Origin: Sipunculus nudus
Lineage: Eukaryota > Annelida > Sipuncula > Golfingiida > Sipunculidae
Assembly: GCA_026874595.1 (NCBI GenBank)
Contig: CM049306.1
Location: 43,524,019 to 43,588,018 of the forward strand
DNA: 64,000 nt
Direction: 5' to 3'
Shown here: one piece after another, positions 46,837 through 59,460 of the stretch
Numbering within the stretch: position 1 is the first letter of the stretch
Layout: each line of letters begins with the position of its first letter
Made by a program: the position numbers and the translations under genes
Notes under the pieces: generated by a model
Told to the model about the DNA's origin: nothing
Seen by the model: the letters and a program-made list of their open reading frames with translations, nothing else
Databases searched by the model: none

Positions 46837-49800
46837 TCACAGGTACTTGATTCCTTTCTGGTCCATATGTTCTTCAAGTGTTCGTATAATTCTCTGCACA
46901 GCCAGAAAATAAATAATGAAAAACATAAACCTTGCTGCAAAAATGATTTAATGTACAGCATTCTAGAAATGAATCGAATCATTAAAGTTTGATATTTCTG
47001 CAAATGTTTAGCTATTCACAAGCACTGGTCATTTTTAGGTCTTGAAAAACTAGGGCACCGCAAAGTGGAGCATCCCCTCACATGGGAGCATAATTAGACT
47101 GGGTGAATGACAGAGTGTGAAAATCAAGAGGGGAGCTCTGTGACCTTTACCTTTGACCCTGTGACCTCAAACTTGACAGGGTTCTTCATCTGTGGGTGGG
47201 TGAACGATGTGTGAAAGATGAAAGTTTTGGTCAAAATGTTTGGCTTAAAATACGTCCACAAGCTTTTAAAAGAAGTGACTCCTGTGGCCTTGACCTTTGA
47301 CCCTGTGACCTAAAAAACAAAAGGGTTCTTCATCTGAGAGTGGGTGAGGGATGTAAAAGATGAAAGGTTTTGGTCAGACAATTTGGTTTAAAATGGCTCC
47401 ACAACCTTTTTCAAGAAGTGGATGCCCTGGCCTTGACCTTCAACCCCATGACCTCAAATTGATGGGGTTCTTCTGTGAATGGGTGAGCCAATTGTGAAAG
47501 GAGAAAGGTTTAGGTCAAATGACTTGGTTTAAAATCAATCCACAAGCCAATTCCAAACAGACAGACAAGACAACAACAGGAGGAATTACATATCCCCTCC
47601 TACATTTGATGCATGTGGATAATAAATATAATAGTCAAGAAGAACATATTTAAGTATCTGACTTATGATTTTGTTTGTCCAACTACTTATTAAAACAGTC
47701 TTGAAAATGTACGCACAAAAACTGTCCTCCAGGGAAAGTCATTTTTTAAGACATGATGTCATGGCTTTAGTGCAATATTTGAAATCACTGTTTTCATTAA
47801 TAAAATAAAAAAAAACCAGAAAATGTGGGCCTGAACATACCCTTCTTTCCATTGCTAAGGCCATTTCATAAGCTGTCTTTCCATACTGTAAGGAAATAAA
47901 AGAAATATGAATTAACAGGGATTAACATTACACCTGGAGGATCTACATCATGAAGTGAACTTATATAGCAAAACTACTCAAAATTTACTGCAGAACTGAA
48001 TATGTGTATTTTATATTCAGTAAAACACAATATGGTTTGTCTGTAGAAGTTGATCAGCGTGAATGCAGTCCTGCCACCTATTGGGCATAAACAAAACTAC
48101 CTGGAAGCATACAAATGAGCATTAATTGCTACCGGTTCTATGACTATAAAAGTTTATAATGACACTTTAATTTTACAGCAGGTTAGATTCCTTAATATTT
48201 CTTTCTAAACATTGAAACAGATTGTGGTTATGTGTTAGTTAAATTCAATTTCATGACATGGAAGAGATCCTTACAAGAAGTATTAAATCATAATATACTC
48301 CCTCACCTCATTTTGTATGCTCAAATCGGCTCCTTTATTTAACAGCAGTTCAACCAAATTTTGATGACCGTTGACCACAGCTATCATCAGCGTGGTTTTG
48401 CCGTCTTTATCTCGAATATCAAGATCAGCACCTTTCCGCAAAAGAAGAAAGGCACAGTCTCGGTCCCCTCCCACAGCCGCTAAAAATAAAACACAACATA
48501 AAAAATATAAGTTTAAAGTCTAGCTTATATTTAAAAGAAACACAAAGGGAAATATACATCTTCTCCCTTGGTAATTAGCAAGTTGATGACAAGTGATCCA
48601 AGAGTCATCATGCCCAGCTGATTGCTAAATTAGCTCCAGTGGTAATAGAATATATCTGTCAAGTGGCTTGTACATGTTTTTTTGTCTGGAACATCACATA
48701 AATGATAAATCTTTCACAAGCAACTTAATTTATCACCTGAAATGATTTCACTTCAGTTGTTTATCTACTCTTTGTAAAATTAGGTCAGACTAACCTAGTT
48801 TTTGGTGTGGTAAGAGGTGATAACGTCACTCACCCACTCTGAGAAGTGGTGTCCAGCCGTTGTAGTCTGTGGCAGTTATGTCAGCTCCGTCATCGATCAT
48901 CCACTCAATCAACTCAAGATTTTTCCCGTCCATGGCCCAGTGGAGTGCTGTGGAGCCACCTTTGTCCTGCATTTCGTACTTTGCTCCATGATGCCGGAGT
49001 TCCTTCACTGATTGCAACTTGCCTGAATATGCTGACATCATTAAACTGCAAACGTAAGAACTTTTTAATCACATCACACTTAAGCATAAAAATGTACAGA
49101 TTAATGTTATTTAAACCTTTTACTCCTGGGCAGTGGAATGATAAAACAGCCCTCTCTGCTGAGTGGTTTATAACCGCCCATATGAGGTAGGTGGGTTTTC
49201 TTCAGATCCTCCTGGTTCCTCCGTCTCTAAAGATTACCAAATACCACCATCCAAGCCATGTCAAGTGTCTTGCCTTAGTTACCATAACCAGTGAAACAAT
49301 CTAGGTAAATAAATAAAGTTTGGGCAAAAAAAATAAAAGGTATGGTTCTCGGGCACCGCCCGCATAAATTTTAAACTACTACATCAAACATTTTATTTTG
49401 ATTTTCAACAGAAATATTTAGCTCCAGCCGCTAGGACATTTCTTTCAAGAAGATAAAATCATCATTTTTGATAAAATTTCCTTTGTTTTACTTGTTTAAA
49501 AATAAATCTGTTATTATCATGCTTTCCCTTATCATTTGACATTTTTATCAAAACAAACAAAAAAAAAATAAAAAAAACTCCCGCCCGCATTGATTTATGA
49601 AAAAAATGTGTCTGAGCACCTAACCTTATTTTTTTGCCTTATAAAACCATAAAGTGTTCTGAGGGCTTCTCAGTATAAGACTGACACCTATATATAACTC
49701 TCATGTTTATAGATATTTTGAAATCTTACTTACTGCACCATATGTGGTAACTAATGAAATCTGGTAATGGTACTTTGAATGCAGGTTGATACACTACCAG

Positions 49801-50257
49801 TACTTTGAATGTATAGATTACGAGCTGGTCTCAAATCTAAATTAATCTCAAGAGTAAAGGATCAAAGCAACCAGTGAAGGCACAATATCAATTTTTTAAC
49901 CACATCAACAAATGCTACAGAACACTGTATCTGAAAATTATCATATTTTGTAAACAAATTGTATAAACTGATCAATTAGATGGTTCATCAAATATTAATA
50001 AACCTATTCTAAGCTTACAGTATATCTATTGAATGAGTGTATACAATATTTGGTCATGTTCCAACTGGCAGAAAGGTGGGTGCACAAGATGAACGCAACC
50101 AATACACTGAGCTCTTGTATTGCATCTTTAATTATATTCTGCCAAATGGTAGAAATGTTAGAATATAGTCATGACAAATCCTGTTACTTACGATGTTTTT
50201 CCAGCATCATTCTGGTAATTAACATCTGCCCCTCTCTTCACCAACAAGTCAATCATT
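46837..50257 (-). CDS. FANK1: FANK1 (fibronectin type III and ankyrin repeat protein 1), 3' five coding exons, 5' end outside the window
   Basis: Coding exons are 50257-50192, 49045-48834, 48479-48307, 47885-47841 and 46893-46837. All junctions are GT-AG and phases agree (2, 1, 0, 0), reading to a TGA stop at 46839-46837. The 553 nt encode about 183 residues of ankyrin repeats. Segments such as GGSTALHWAMDGK, EWMIDDGADI, GWTPLLRV, DIRDKDGKTTLMIAV and NLVELLLNKGAD align through the last repeats of vertebrate FANK1 in order, including its short C-terminal tail (YGKTAYEMALAMERR). FANK1 is a male-germline-enriched protein in mammals with an N-terminal FN3 domain and ankyrin repeats. The FN3 domain and first repeats are not in the window; 50.3 kb onward is repeat DNA, so the next upstream intron spans at least 13 kb. 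Introns here contain tandem repeats (47090-47540). Confidence 0.88.
47090..47560 (+). repeat. ~142-bp tandem repeat, about three units, in a FANK1 intron
   Basis: The block CCTTGACCTTTGACCCTGTG (47144, 47287 and a variant at 47429) recurs every ~142 bp, together with GGGTTCTTCATCTG and GGTGAATGA-like blocks. It ends in an ACAGACAGACAA stretch like the repeats downstream. Confidence 0.75.
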
Positions 50258-50619
50258 CTGTCAAGAAAAGAACAAGGTTTAGTTTATTGGTTACACACCA
50301 GGTGCAAGCCCCTAGTGAGGTTTACACATGGTTGTGATAAAGCTGCATCCATTACACTTTTTGATATATTACAGGCAACATCAAGGTCTGATCAGTGACT
50401 GTAATTCAAAGGCTCCATTGTATGTGTAACCTAGAAACATAAGAATGCACAGGATTTTTTATGATTTTTTATTTATCTAAAATTCTACATAAACTGAGAT
50501 GATGGTTTCTTTAACAGGGAAGTGTCTTATTCTATAATTTAAAATTACTTATGATCTAAACAAGCAAATTTGTGGAATTAATGTCCCCCGCTTTGGGATC
50601 TTGTTGTTTTTCATGCTTG

Positions 50620-52060
50620 ATAAAGGACAGACAGACAGAGTGACAGCCAGACAGACAGACAGATGCCAAACACTACAAAACAAATCCCAACCAGGGTAAG
50701 CATGAGAGCAATCACTGACCAAAATTTGAATGAAATGGGATAATATTTAGAAAAATTATCCCAAAGAAACACAAAACCTGACAAACTGACAGACTGAGTG
50801 ACAGACAGACAGAAATAAGCCAGACACTTCAAAAAAAATCCCAACCAAGGTTAGCATGAGAGCAATCACTGACCGAAATCTGAATGACATCAGATAACAT
50901 TTAGGAAAGTAATAGCAGGGAAACGAAAACATGACAGACGGACAGATAATGTGACAGACAGAAAGACAAAAGCCAGAGACTCCAAAACTAATCCCAACTA
51001 AGGTATGTATGAGAGCATTGTCTGACCAAAATTTAAATGAAATCAGATAATATTAAGGAAAGTAATGGCACAAACACGAAAACCTGACAGAGGGACAGAC
51101 AGAGTGACAGACAGACAGACAGAAGCCAGACACTCCAAAACCAATGCCAACTAAGGTAAGCATGAGAGCAATCACTGGCCAAAATTTGAATAAAATCAGA
51201 TAATATTTAGGAAAGTTATCACATGGAAATGAAAACCTGAAAAACAGACAGACAGTGACAGACAGACAGACAGAAGCCAGACACTCCAAAACCAATCCCA
51301 ACCAAGGTATGCATGAGAGCAATTACTGACCAAAATTTGAATGAAATTGGATAATATTTAGGAAAGTAATCGCACGGAAACAAAAACTTGACAGACAGAC
51401 AAAGTGACAGACAGACAGACAGACAGACAAAGGCCAGACACTCCAAAACCAAACCCAACCAAGGTAAGCATGAGAGCAATTACTGAACAAAATTTAAATG
51501 AAATTGGATAATATTTAGGAAAGTTATCGCACGGAAACGAAAACCTGACAGACAGACAAAGTGACAGACAGAAGCCAGACACTCCAAAACCAATCCCAAC
51601 CAAGGTAACCATGAGAGCAATTACTGAACAAAATTTAAATGAAATTGGATAATAATTAGGAAAGTTATCGCACGGAAACGAAAACCTGACAGACAGACAA
51701 AGTGACAGACAGAAGCCAGACACTCCAAAACCAATCCCAACCAAGGTAAGCATGAGAGCAATAACTGAACAAAATTTAAATGAAATTGGATAATATTTAG
51801 GAAAGTTATCGCACGGAAACGAAAACCTGACAGACAGACAAAGTGACAGACAGAAGCCAGACACTCCAAAACCAATCCCAACCAAGGTAAGCATGAGAGC
51901 AATTACTGAACAAAATTTAAATGAAATTGGATAATATTTAGGAAAGTTATCGCACAGAAACGAAAACCTGACAGACAGACAAAGTGACAGACAGAAGCCA
52001 GACACTCCAAAACCAATCCCAACCAAGGTAAGCATGAGAGCAATTACTGAACAAAATTTA
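50620..52060. repeat. 141-bp minisatellite, about ten units
   Basis: Four right-hand units are exactly 141 bp apart (CACGGAAACG or variant at 51530, 51671, 51812 and 51953). Left-hand units are more diverged and longer where the (CAGA)n part has expanded. Each unit carries AACCTGACAGACAGACAAAG, ..CCAGACACTCCAAAACC.. and ..GAGAGCAAT-ACTGA... The 225-codon minus-strand frame (51358-52035) exists only because 141 is divisible by three. Confidence 0.92.
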
Positions 52061-52464
52061 AACTAGATGACCAGAGGTCACGCGCTTGCCGGAAATGACA
52101 CTAAGTTAGACAGATGAACGAGCAGTGTCAAAGTGAAAGAAAATAATCCATAGTTTGTGAAGAAAGAACCAATATTAACAAAGTTCTAAAGAAAATAAGA
52201 TTTTGATATATTTTGATCACCTTGACCTTGACCTTTGACTTATTTGAATAATAAACATAGGACTTCCAGATATCATCACGATATATGACAAGTGTAATTT
52301 ACAAAACGATTCCTTCAAAACTGTGGCCAGTAGAATGCTACATGTGAGACGCAAGAACCAGGAAGCAGGCGAAATTGAGGACAACTGACAAACAGGCAAA
52401 CATACTGACCCAAGATTGAGAACAGATGACTTAATCATGTTATGAAGAAACCTAAGAGGAAGAT
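52061..52464 (+). repeat. Leader of the downstream repeat family
   Basis: It opens with CTAGATGACCAGAGGTCACG then CGCTTGCCGGAAATG, a block also at 54126 and 63720. It also includes CCTTGACCTTGACCTTTGAC and the GTGAGACGCAAGAACC block that recurs in the following units. Confidence 0.7.
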
Positions 52465-53640
52465 AATAAGCTATAATTTATGTAAATGAGGTTAATAGTT
52501 TTGGAGATATGGCCAAAAAATGACATGTTGTGCAAGTTTGAGTGCACCGCCCCCTAGCGGCCAATTCTGTAAAATGAAAAGTCGGTTTCGAGATATTAGT
52601 GTAAGACATAAGATGTAATAGTTTTAAAAGGATTCTTTCAAAACTGTGGCCTGTAGAATGCTATATGTGAGACGCAAGAACTGGCAAGCAAGCGAATTTG
52701 AGGACAACTGAGAAACAGACGGACACACAGACAAAGTGACTCAAGATTGAGACCAAATGAATACACCAGGTTTTTGGAAAGACCCAGAGGAAGAAAATAA
52801 GCTATAGTTTATGTAAATGATGTTTATAGTTTTGGAGATATGGCCAAAAAATGATATGTTGTGCAAGTTTGAGTGCACCGCCCCCTAGCGGCCAATTCTG
52901 GAAAATGAAAAATCGGTTTCGAGATATTAGTGTAAGACATAAGATGTAATAGTTTTAAAAAGATTCTTTCAAAACTGTGGCCTGTAGAATGCTATATGTG
53001 AGACGCAAGAACCGGCAAGCAAGCGAATTTGAGGACAACTGAAAAACAGACGGACACACAGACAAAGTGACTCAAGATTGAAACCAAATGAAAACACCAG
53101 GTTTTTGGAAAGACCCAGAGGAAGAAAATAAGCTATAGTTTATGTAAATGATGTTTATAATTTTGGAGATATGGCCAAAAAATGATATGTTGTGCAAGTT
53201 TGAGTGCACCGCCCCCTAGCGGCCAATTCTGGAAAATGAAAAAATTGATTTCGAGATATTAGTGTAAGACATAAGATTTAATAGTTTTAAAAGGATTCTT
53301 TCAAAACTGTGTCCTGTAGAATGCTATATGTGAGACGCAAGAACCGGCAAGCAAGCGGATTTGAGGACAACTGAGAAACAGACGGACACACAGACAAAGT
53401 GACACAAGATTGAGACCAGATGACTAAACGAGTTCATGAAGAAGACTTAGAGGAAAAAAATACAATATAGTTTTTGTAATTGAGGCTTATAATTTTGGAG
53501 ATATTGCCAAAACATGATATGTTGGAGAGGTTTGCACCCAGCGCCCCCTAGCGGCCGAATTAAAAAAATGAAAAATTGATTTCGAGATAATAGTGTAGGA
53601 CTTAAGATATGCCAGTTTCAAAAAGATTCCTGCAAAACTG
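52465..53640 (+). repeat. 331-bp tandem repeat, about 3.5 units
   Basis: The block ACCGCCCCCTAGCGGCC starts at 52546, 52877 and 53208 (331 bp apart), with a diverged copy near 53540. Units also share GTTTTGGAGATATGGCCAAA, TTTCGAGATATTAGTGTAAG and GTGAGACGCAAGAAC. Confidence 0.9.
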
Positions 53641-56020
53641 TGGCCTCCAGGGCAAGATTACTGAAATCTCGAAATATCTCGTTTGACGAGATATTATACG
53701 AGATATTGCGAGACTCTTAATAGAATCTTGTAGTACTAGGTGAATGCTACCTGAAGCAAAAAACTAGACCTCTGTAGCTTTAAAACTGACAAATTTAGAA
53801 AAATATCAGCACTTTTCCCCAAAAATGCGTTACCATGGTTACCGCAAATTGTGTCAGCTACACACCAGAAAACAGGCCTTGGAATGACGATTAAAATGAG
53901 CTACTGTTGAAGTAGATACGACCAATATTAACACAGATATGAACAAAAAACCGTTTTGTATACTTTCGATGACCTTGACCTTGACATTTGACCTATAATG
54001 CCCAAAAACAATAGGCCTCCAGGACTTTTGCTTGTCTACCAGCTGTATAAGTTTGAAAGCAATTGCTGGAAAATTGTGGCCTGTAGAGAGTACACAGACA
54101 GACAGACAAACAAACAAACAAACAGACTAGACGACCAGAGGTCGAACGCTTGCCGGAAATGGCTGGAAATAAGACAGCGAAACAAGCAGGACAAACTGTC
54201 GCTTTTCTATCAATTGAATGACTTTCAGAGCGATTGCTGGAAAGTTTTGCATGTTGAATGGCATATATCACACAAGAGACCATGAAAGTAGACTTGGCTC
54301 AAAACAGACAGATATACTGACACACCTGAGATAACAGACTACCAGAAAAAAAGTTGGGAACGTAAATAGAAGCAAAATGAGCTATAGTTTTAGTAGGTAG
54401 AGTTTATAGTGTCGGAGGTATGGCCAATATATGGTAGCGGCCATATCCCAAACATTAAAAATTTCTTTTGAGACTTTAATGTAAGAAATAAGATGTTGTT
54501 CCAGTTCCAAAAGGATTCCCTCAAAACTGTGTCCTGAAAATTGCTAACTGCAAGAAGCAAGGTCCAGCAAAGCAGGCGAAATTTAGGATCACTGACAAAC
54601 AGACAGACATACTCAAAAAATGACACAAGAATAAGACCAGATGACCTACTCAGATTATCGAGTAGATTCAGAGGAAGAAAATAAATCATAGTTTTCAATT
54701 GGCTACACTGCTTTTTTAAAGTTGCATTTACCCAATCTCTTCTTATAAAACTGGCAGAAACCTACCATAGAATAATTCTTGTAAAGTTTAAACCAATCAG
54801 CCTAACAGTTTCATCATAAAACAGAGTATAACCTGGAGTCTAAAATAACATTTTCCCTTGTAAAAAACAGATAAATGCAAGTGGCGCCACCAATACCTCA
54901 ATTTCAGATATGCCATATGAGACAAATATAGGTATAAAATTTGGTAACGACAGCTCTAGCCGTTTCTGAGATTTTAATTTTAGTTTGGCAGATGACTAAG
55001 TTCAACCTCCTGTTTAATCTCCGAACTGAAACCAATCGAACAAACTTGAGATAGATTGTTCAAGAGATCATTTCTTAGAAATATTGGCCTATTTGGCCGG
55101 ACAGTTTCGTAGAAGAAAATTTTTAAAGCTTTTTTAGCTTTTTCCCTATATAATCTCAGTAAATGCAGAAAGCCAAAAAATAAATAAAATCCGATAGTGC
55201 TTTTCAGATGACTGTTTATTTACAAAAAAAATTGGTAATGCTAGTTCCTGCCGTTTTTGAGATAACTATGGTTAACCTACAGACGACGGACGATGCTGCA
55301 CCATAGCATAAGCTCACAGATTCGCTAATAATCTGTTTCGAGATATTACTGTAAGACATATGATTTAATAGTTTAAAAAAGATTCTTTCAAAACTGTGGC
55401 CTGTAGAATTCTATTAGTGAGACGGAAGAACAAACAAGCAGGCGAATTTGAGGACAACTGACAAACAAACAGACATACTGACAAAGGGACACAAGATGAA
55501 GACAAGATGACTTAACCAGGTCATGGGGAAGACTCAGAGGAAGAAAATAAGGTATAGTTTATGTAATTGAGGTTTCCAGTTTTGGAGATATGGCCAAATA
55601 ATGATATATTGGGGATGTTCGACTGCAGCGCCCTCTAGTGGACATATCCTGAAGACGACAAATGCGTTTCGTGATATTAGTGAATGGCATAAGATGTAAT
55701 CGTTTCAAAAGGATTCCTCAAAAAATCTTGCTTGTTGATTGCTATATGTGAGATGCAAGAACCAGCAAGTAGGCGAATTTGAAGATAACTGACAAACAGA
55801 CAGACATACTGACAAAGTAACACAAGATGGACACCAGATGACGTTACCATATTTTGCAGAAGGCCAAGAGAAAGAAAATAAGTTACTGTTTGTGTAACAT
55901 AGGTTTACTCTTACGGAAATATGTCCAAAAAATGATTTGTTTGGATGTGTCTAGTGCAACGCCCCCTAGCAGCCATATCCGGAAAATGAAACATAAGTTT
56001 TGAGATATTAGTGTAAAACA
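53641..56020 (+). repeat. Degenerate relatives of the 331-bp and 1270-bp repeats
   Basis: 53650-54120 resembles the ..TCTCGAAA..CTAGACCTCT..TTACCATGGTAACC.. part of the 1270-bp unit. 54120-54400 matches 63715-64000 closely. 55330-56020 holds two decayed units of the 331-bp type (GCGCCCTCTAGTGG at 55628, ACGCCCCCTAGCAGCC at 55960). 54700-55320 is less clearly repetitive. Confidence 0.65.
55626..55641 (-). promoter_or_regulatory. CTCF-core-like motif
   Basis: The plus strand reads cagcgccctctagtgg, so the minus strand reads CCACTAGAGGGCGCTG, a full match to the vertebrate core. Confidence 0.35.
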
Positions 56021-56920
56021 TAACAAACAAACAAACAAACATACGCAACTGACCAATATGCTTGCGGAAATCGAAGATTTCCGGCAAGCAATAAAGTTTG
56101 GATTGACTGTGCCTCCAACATGTATGATCATAGACAGGGCCCGGAGAGGCCGTCACGCACCGCTGCACACGCCGGCCGCCCACCGTAAGGACCCTGTCGC
56201 CACTTGCGGCAATTGCGCGGGTCTTCGTGGTTTGGCGAAAAACGGCGCGAGATTTGACGAGACTTACAATATGACCCCTGAATGTGACTGCGAGTGTCAG
56301 GCGCTACCCAACGCTGAAAACCATGTGTCTGTAGCGTAAAAAACGACAGAATTATAGGCATTTCTTTGAATGGTCTCGTGTTCTCGTTTCACGAGAAACG
56401 GTGCGAGATATGACGAGCCTTTCTATTGAATGACTAAGAAGTAAACTAATGCTATCTAACGCCAAAAACCAGAGCGTTCTATCGCAAATATTGACAGAGA
56501 CAGAAGCAGGAACACTCCGTATTTCAGATTGTCAAGTTTAACCCCAAAATTTGGTAACCATGGTAACGGCAGCACAAGGCTAAATGTACGAAGGAATAAG
56601 GCAATGATCCTAGTTTTAGATGCGACAAAAAAAATTCTTCTATGCTAAATATTTTTTTAGATATTGCGGAAAAATGATACGTTGTAGTGTTTCCAGTACC
56701 ACGCCCCCTGGTGGCTATTTCCGAAAAATGAAAAAACAAGTTCGAGATAATACAGAACAACAGAAAATATGTCACTTTCAGAACCTTAGCTGTAAAACTG
56801 CCACCTGTAAATCATATTTAATGAAATCTCGAAAAGTCTCATTTGACGACAAATGGCACGAGATTTTGCGAGACTTACATTAATTTCGCATAGAGCATAT
56901 TAAATGCTACGCAATACAAA
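56021..56920 (+). repeat. 1270-bp satellite, truncated first unit
   Basis: It begins in the AAAC/CAGA simple repeat of the unit and runs through the GC-rich core to ..GCAATACAAA. It carries the best-preserved hairpin (56059-56090). Confidence 0.9.
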
Positions 56921-58190
56921 AAACTAGACCTCTCTAACTTGAATAATGAGAAATTTGGAGGGAAATTTTCGAATTTTCTGAATTTCCCCCAAAAATACGT
57001 TACCATGGTAACCATTGACCGGAAAAATTTGCCAGCACTTGGAAAGCTAACATAGTGAGGAATAAAATGAGCTACAGATTATGCGGCTACGATTATTATT
57101 GACAAAGATATGAAGAAAGTAAAAATTTTAGGTTTTTTAGTGACCCTGACCTTGACCTTTGACCGATCATGACCAAAAACAATAGGCTCCGAGGAGAACC
57201 AATCTTACACTTGATGCATAAGTTTCAGAGCGATTGCTTAAAAACTGTGGCCTGTAGCGCGTGTACATACAGACAAACAGACAGACAAACAAACAAACAA
57301 ACAAACAAACATACGCGGGTGATCAACATGCTTGCGAAAATCGAAGATTTCCGGCAAGCAATAAAGTTTGGATTGACTGTGCCTCCAACATGTATGATCA
57401 TAGACAGGGCCCGGAGAGGCTGTCACGCACCGCTGCACACGCCGGCCGCCCACCGTAAGGACCCTGTCGCCACTTGCGGCAATTGCGCGGGTCTTCGTGG
57501 TTTGGCGAAAAACGGCGCGAGATTTGACGAGACTTACAATATGACCCCTGAATGTGACTGCGAGTGTCAGGCGCTACCCAACGCTGAAAACCATGTGTCT
57601 GTAGCGTAAAAAACGACAGAATTATAGGCATTTCTTTGAATGGTCTCGTGTTCTCGTTTCACGAGAAACGGTGCGAGATATGACGAGCCTTTCTATTGAA
57701 TGACTAAGAAGTAAACTAATGCTATCTAACGCCAAAAACCAGAGCGTTCTATCGCAAATATTGACAGAGACAGAAGCAGGAACACTCCGTATTTCAGATT
57801 GTCAAGTTTAACCCCAAAATTTGGTAACCATGGTAACGGCAGCACAAGGCTAAATGTACGAAGGAATAAGGCAATGATCCTAGTTTTAGATGCGACAAAA
57901 AAAATTCTTCTATGCTAAATATTTTTTTAGATATTGCGGAAAAATGATACGTTGTAGTGTTTCCAGTACCACGCCCCCTGGTGGCTATTTCCGAAAAATG
58001 AAAAAACAAGTTCGAGATAATACAGAACAACAGAAAATATGTCACTTTCAGAACCTTAGCTGTAAAACTGCCACCTGTAAATCGTATTTAATGAAATCTC
58101 GAAAAGTCTCATTTGACGACAAATGGCACGAGATTTTGCGAGACTTACATTAATTTCGCATAGAGCATATTAAATGCTACGCAATACAAA
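56921..58190 (+). repeat. 1270-bp satellite, complete unit 1
   Basis: From AAACTAGACCTCTC to GCAATACAAA. The order within the unit is: AT-rich part with TTACCATGGTAACC, the nuclear-receptor-like block TGACCTTGACCTTTGACC, a (CAGA)/(AAAC)n stretch, a ~260-bp GC-rich core (57335-57610), a hairpin TTCTCG-TTTCA-CGAGAA, and a CTCF-like motif (ccacgccccctggtgg). No accepted gene. Confidence 0.95.
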
Positions 58191-59460
58191 AAACTAGACC
58201 TCTCTAACTTGAATAATGAGAAATTTGGAGGGAAATTTTCGAATTTTCTGAATTTCCCCCAAAAATACGTTACCATGGTAACCATTGACCGGAAAAATTT
58301 GCCAGCACTTGGAAAGCTAACATAGTGAGGAATAAAATGAGCTACAGATTATGCGGCTACGATTATTATTGACAAAGATATGAAGAAAGTAAAAATTTTA
58401 GGTTTTTTGGTGACCCTGACCTTGACCTTTGACCGATCATGACCAAAAACAATAGGCTCCGAGGAGAACCAATCTTACACTTGATGCATAAGTTTCAGAG
58501 CGATTGCTTAAAAACTGTGGCCTGTAGCGCGTGTACATACAGACAAACAGACAGACAAACAAACAAACAAACAAACAAACATACGCGGGTGATCAACATG
58601 CTTGCGAAAATCGAAGATTTCCGGCAAGCAATAAAGTTTGGATTGACTGTGCCTCCAACATGTATGATCATAGACAGGGCCCGGAGAGGCCGTCACGCAC
58701 CGCTGCACACGCCGGCTGCCCACCGTAAGGACCCTGTCGCCACTTGCGGCAATTGCGCGGGTCTTCGTGGTTTGGCGAAAAACGGCGCGAGATTTGACGA
58801 GACTTACAATATGACCCCTGAATGTGACTGCGAGTGTCAGGCGCTACCCAACGCTGAAAACCATGTGTCTGTAGCGTAAAAAACGACAGAATTATAGGCA
58901 TTTCTTTGAATGGTCTCGTGTTCTCGTTTCACGAGAAACGGTGCGAGATATGACGAGCCTTTCTATTGAATGACTAAGAAGTAAACTAATGCTATCTAAC
59001 GCCAAAAACCAGAGCGTTCTATCGCAAATATTGACAGAGACAGAAGCAGGAACACTCCGTATTTCAGATTGTCAAGTTTAACCCCAAAATTTGGTAACCA
59101 TGGTAACGGCAGCACAAGGCTAAATGTACGAAGGAATAAGGCAATGATCCTAGTTTTAGATGCGACAAAAAAAATTCTTCTATGCTAAATATTTTTTTAG
59201 ATATTGCGGAAAAATGATATGTTGTAGTGTTTCCAGTACCACGCCCCCTGGTGGCTATTTCCGAAAAATGAAAAAACAAGTTCGAGATAATACAGAACAA
59301 CAGAAAATATGTCACTTTCAGAACCTTAGCTGTAAAACTGCCACCTGTAAATCGTATTTAATGAAATCTCGAAAAGTCTCATTTGACGACAAATGGCACG
59401 AGATTTTGCGAGACTTACATTAATTTCGCATAGAGCATATTAAATGCTACGCAATACAAA
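58191..59460 (+). repeat. 1270-bp satellite, complete unit 2
   Basis: Same length as the previous unit, with only scattered single-base differences by eye (for example 57421 T versus 58691 C). It ends exactly where the 2.6-kb insertion begins. Confidence 0.95.

Noticed and set aside
51358-52035. 225-codon minus-strand frame with 47-residue internal repeats
   Set aside because: It stays open only because the 141-bp minisatellite unit is a multiple of three; it is made of repeat DNA that also contains (CAGA)n.
57169-57609. 146-codon frame present in each 1270-bp unit (also at 58439 and 62325), with a Cys-rich end
   Set aside because: The non-coding parts of the units are just as identical, so conservation gives no evidence of selection on protein. 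The frame starts in a simple repeat and has no recognised domain.
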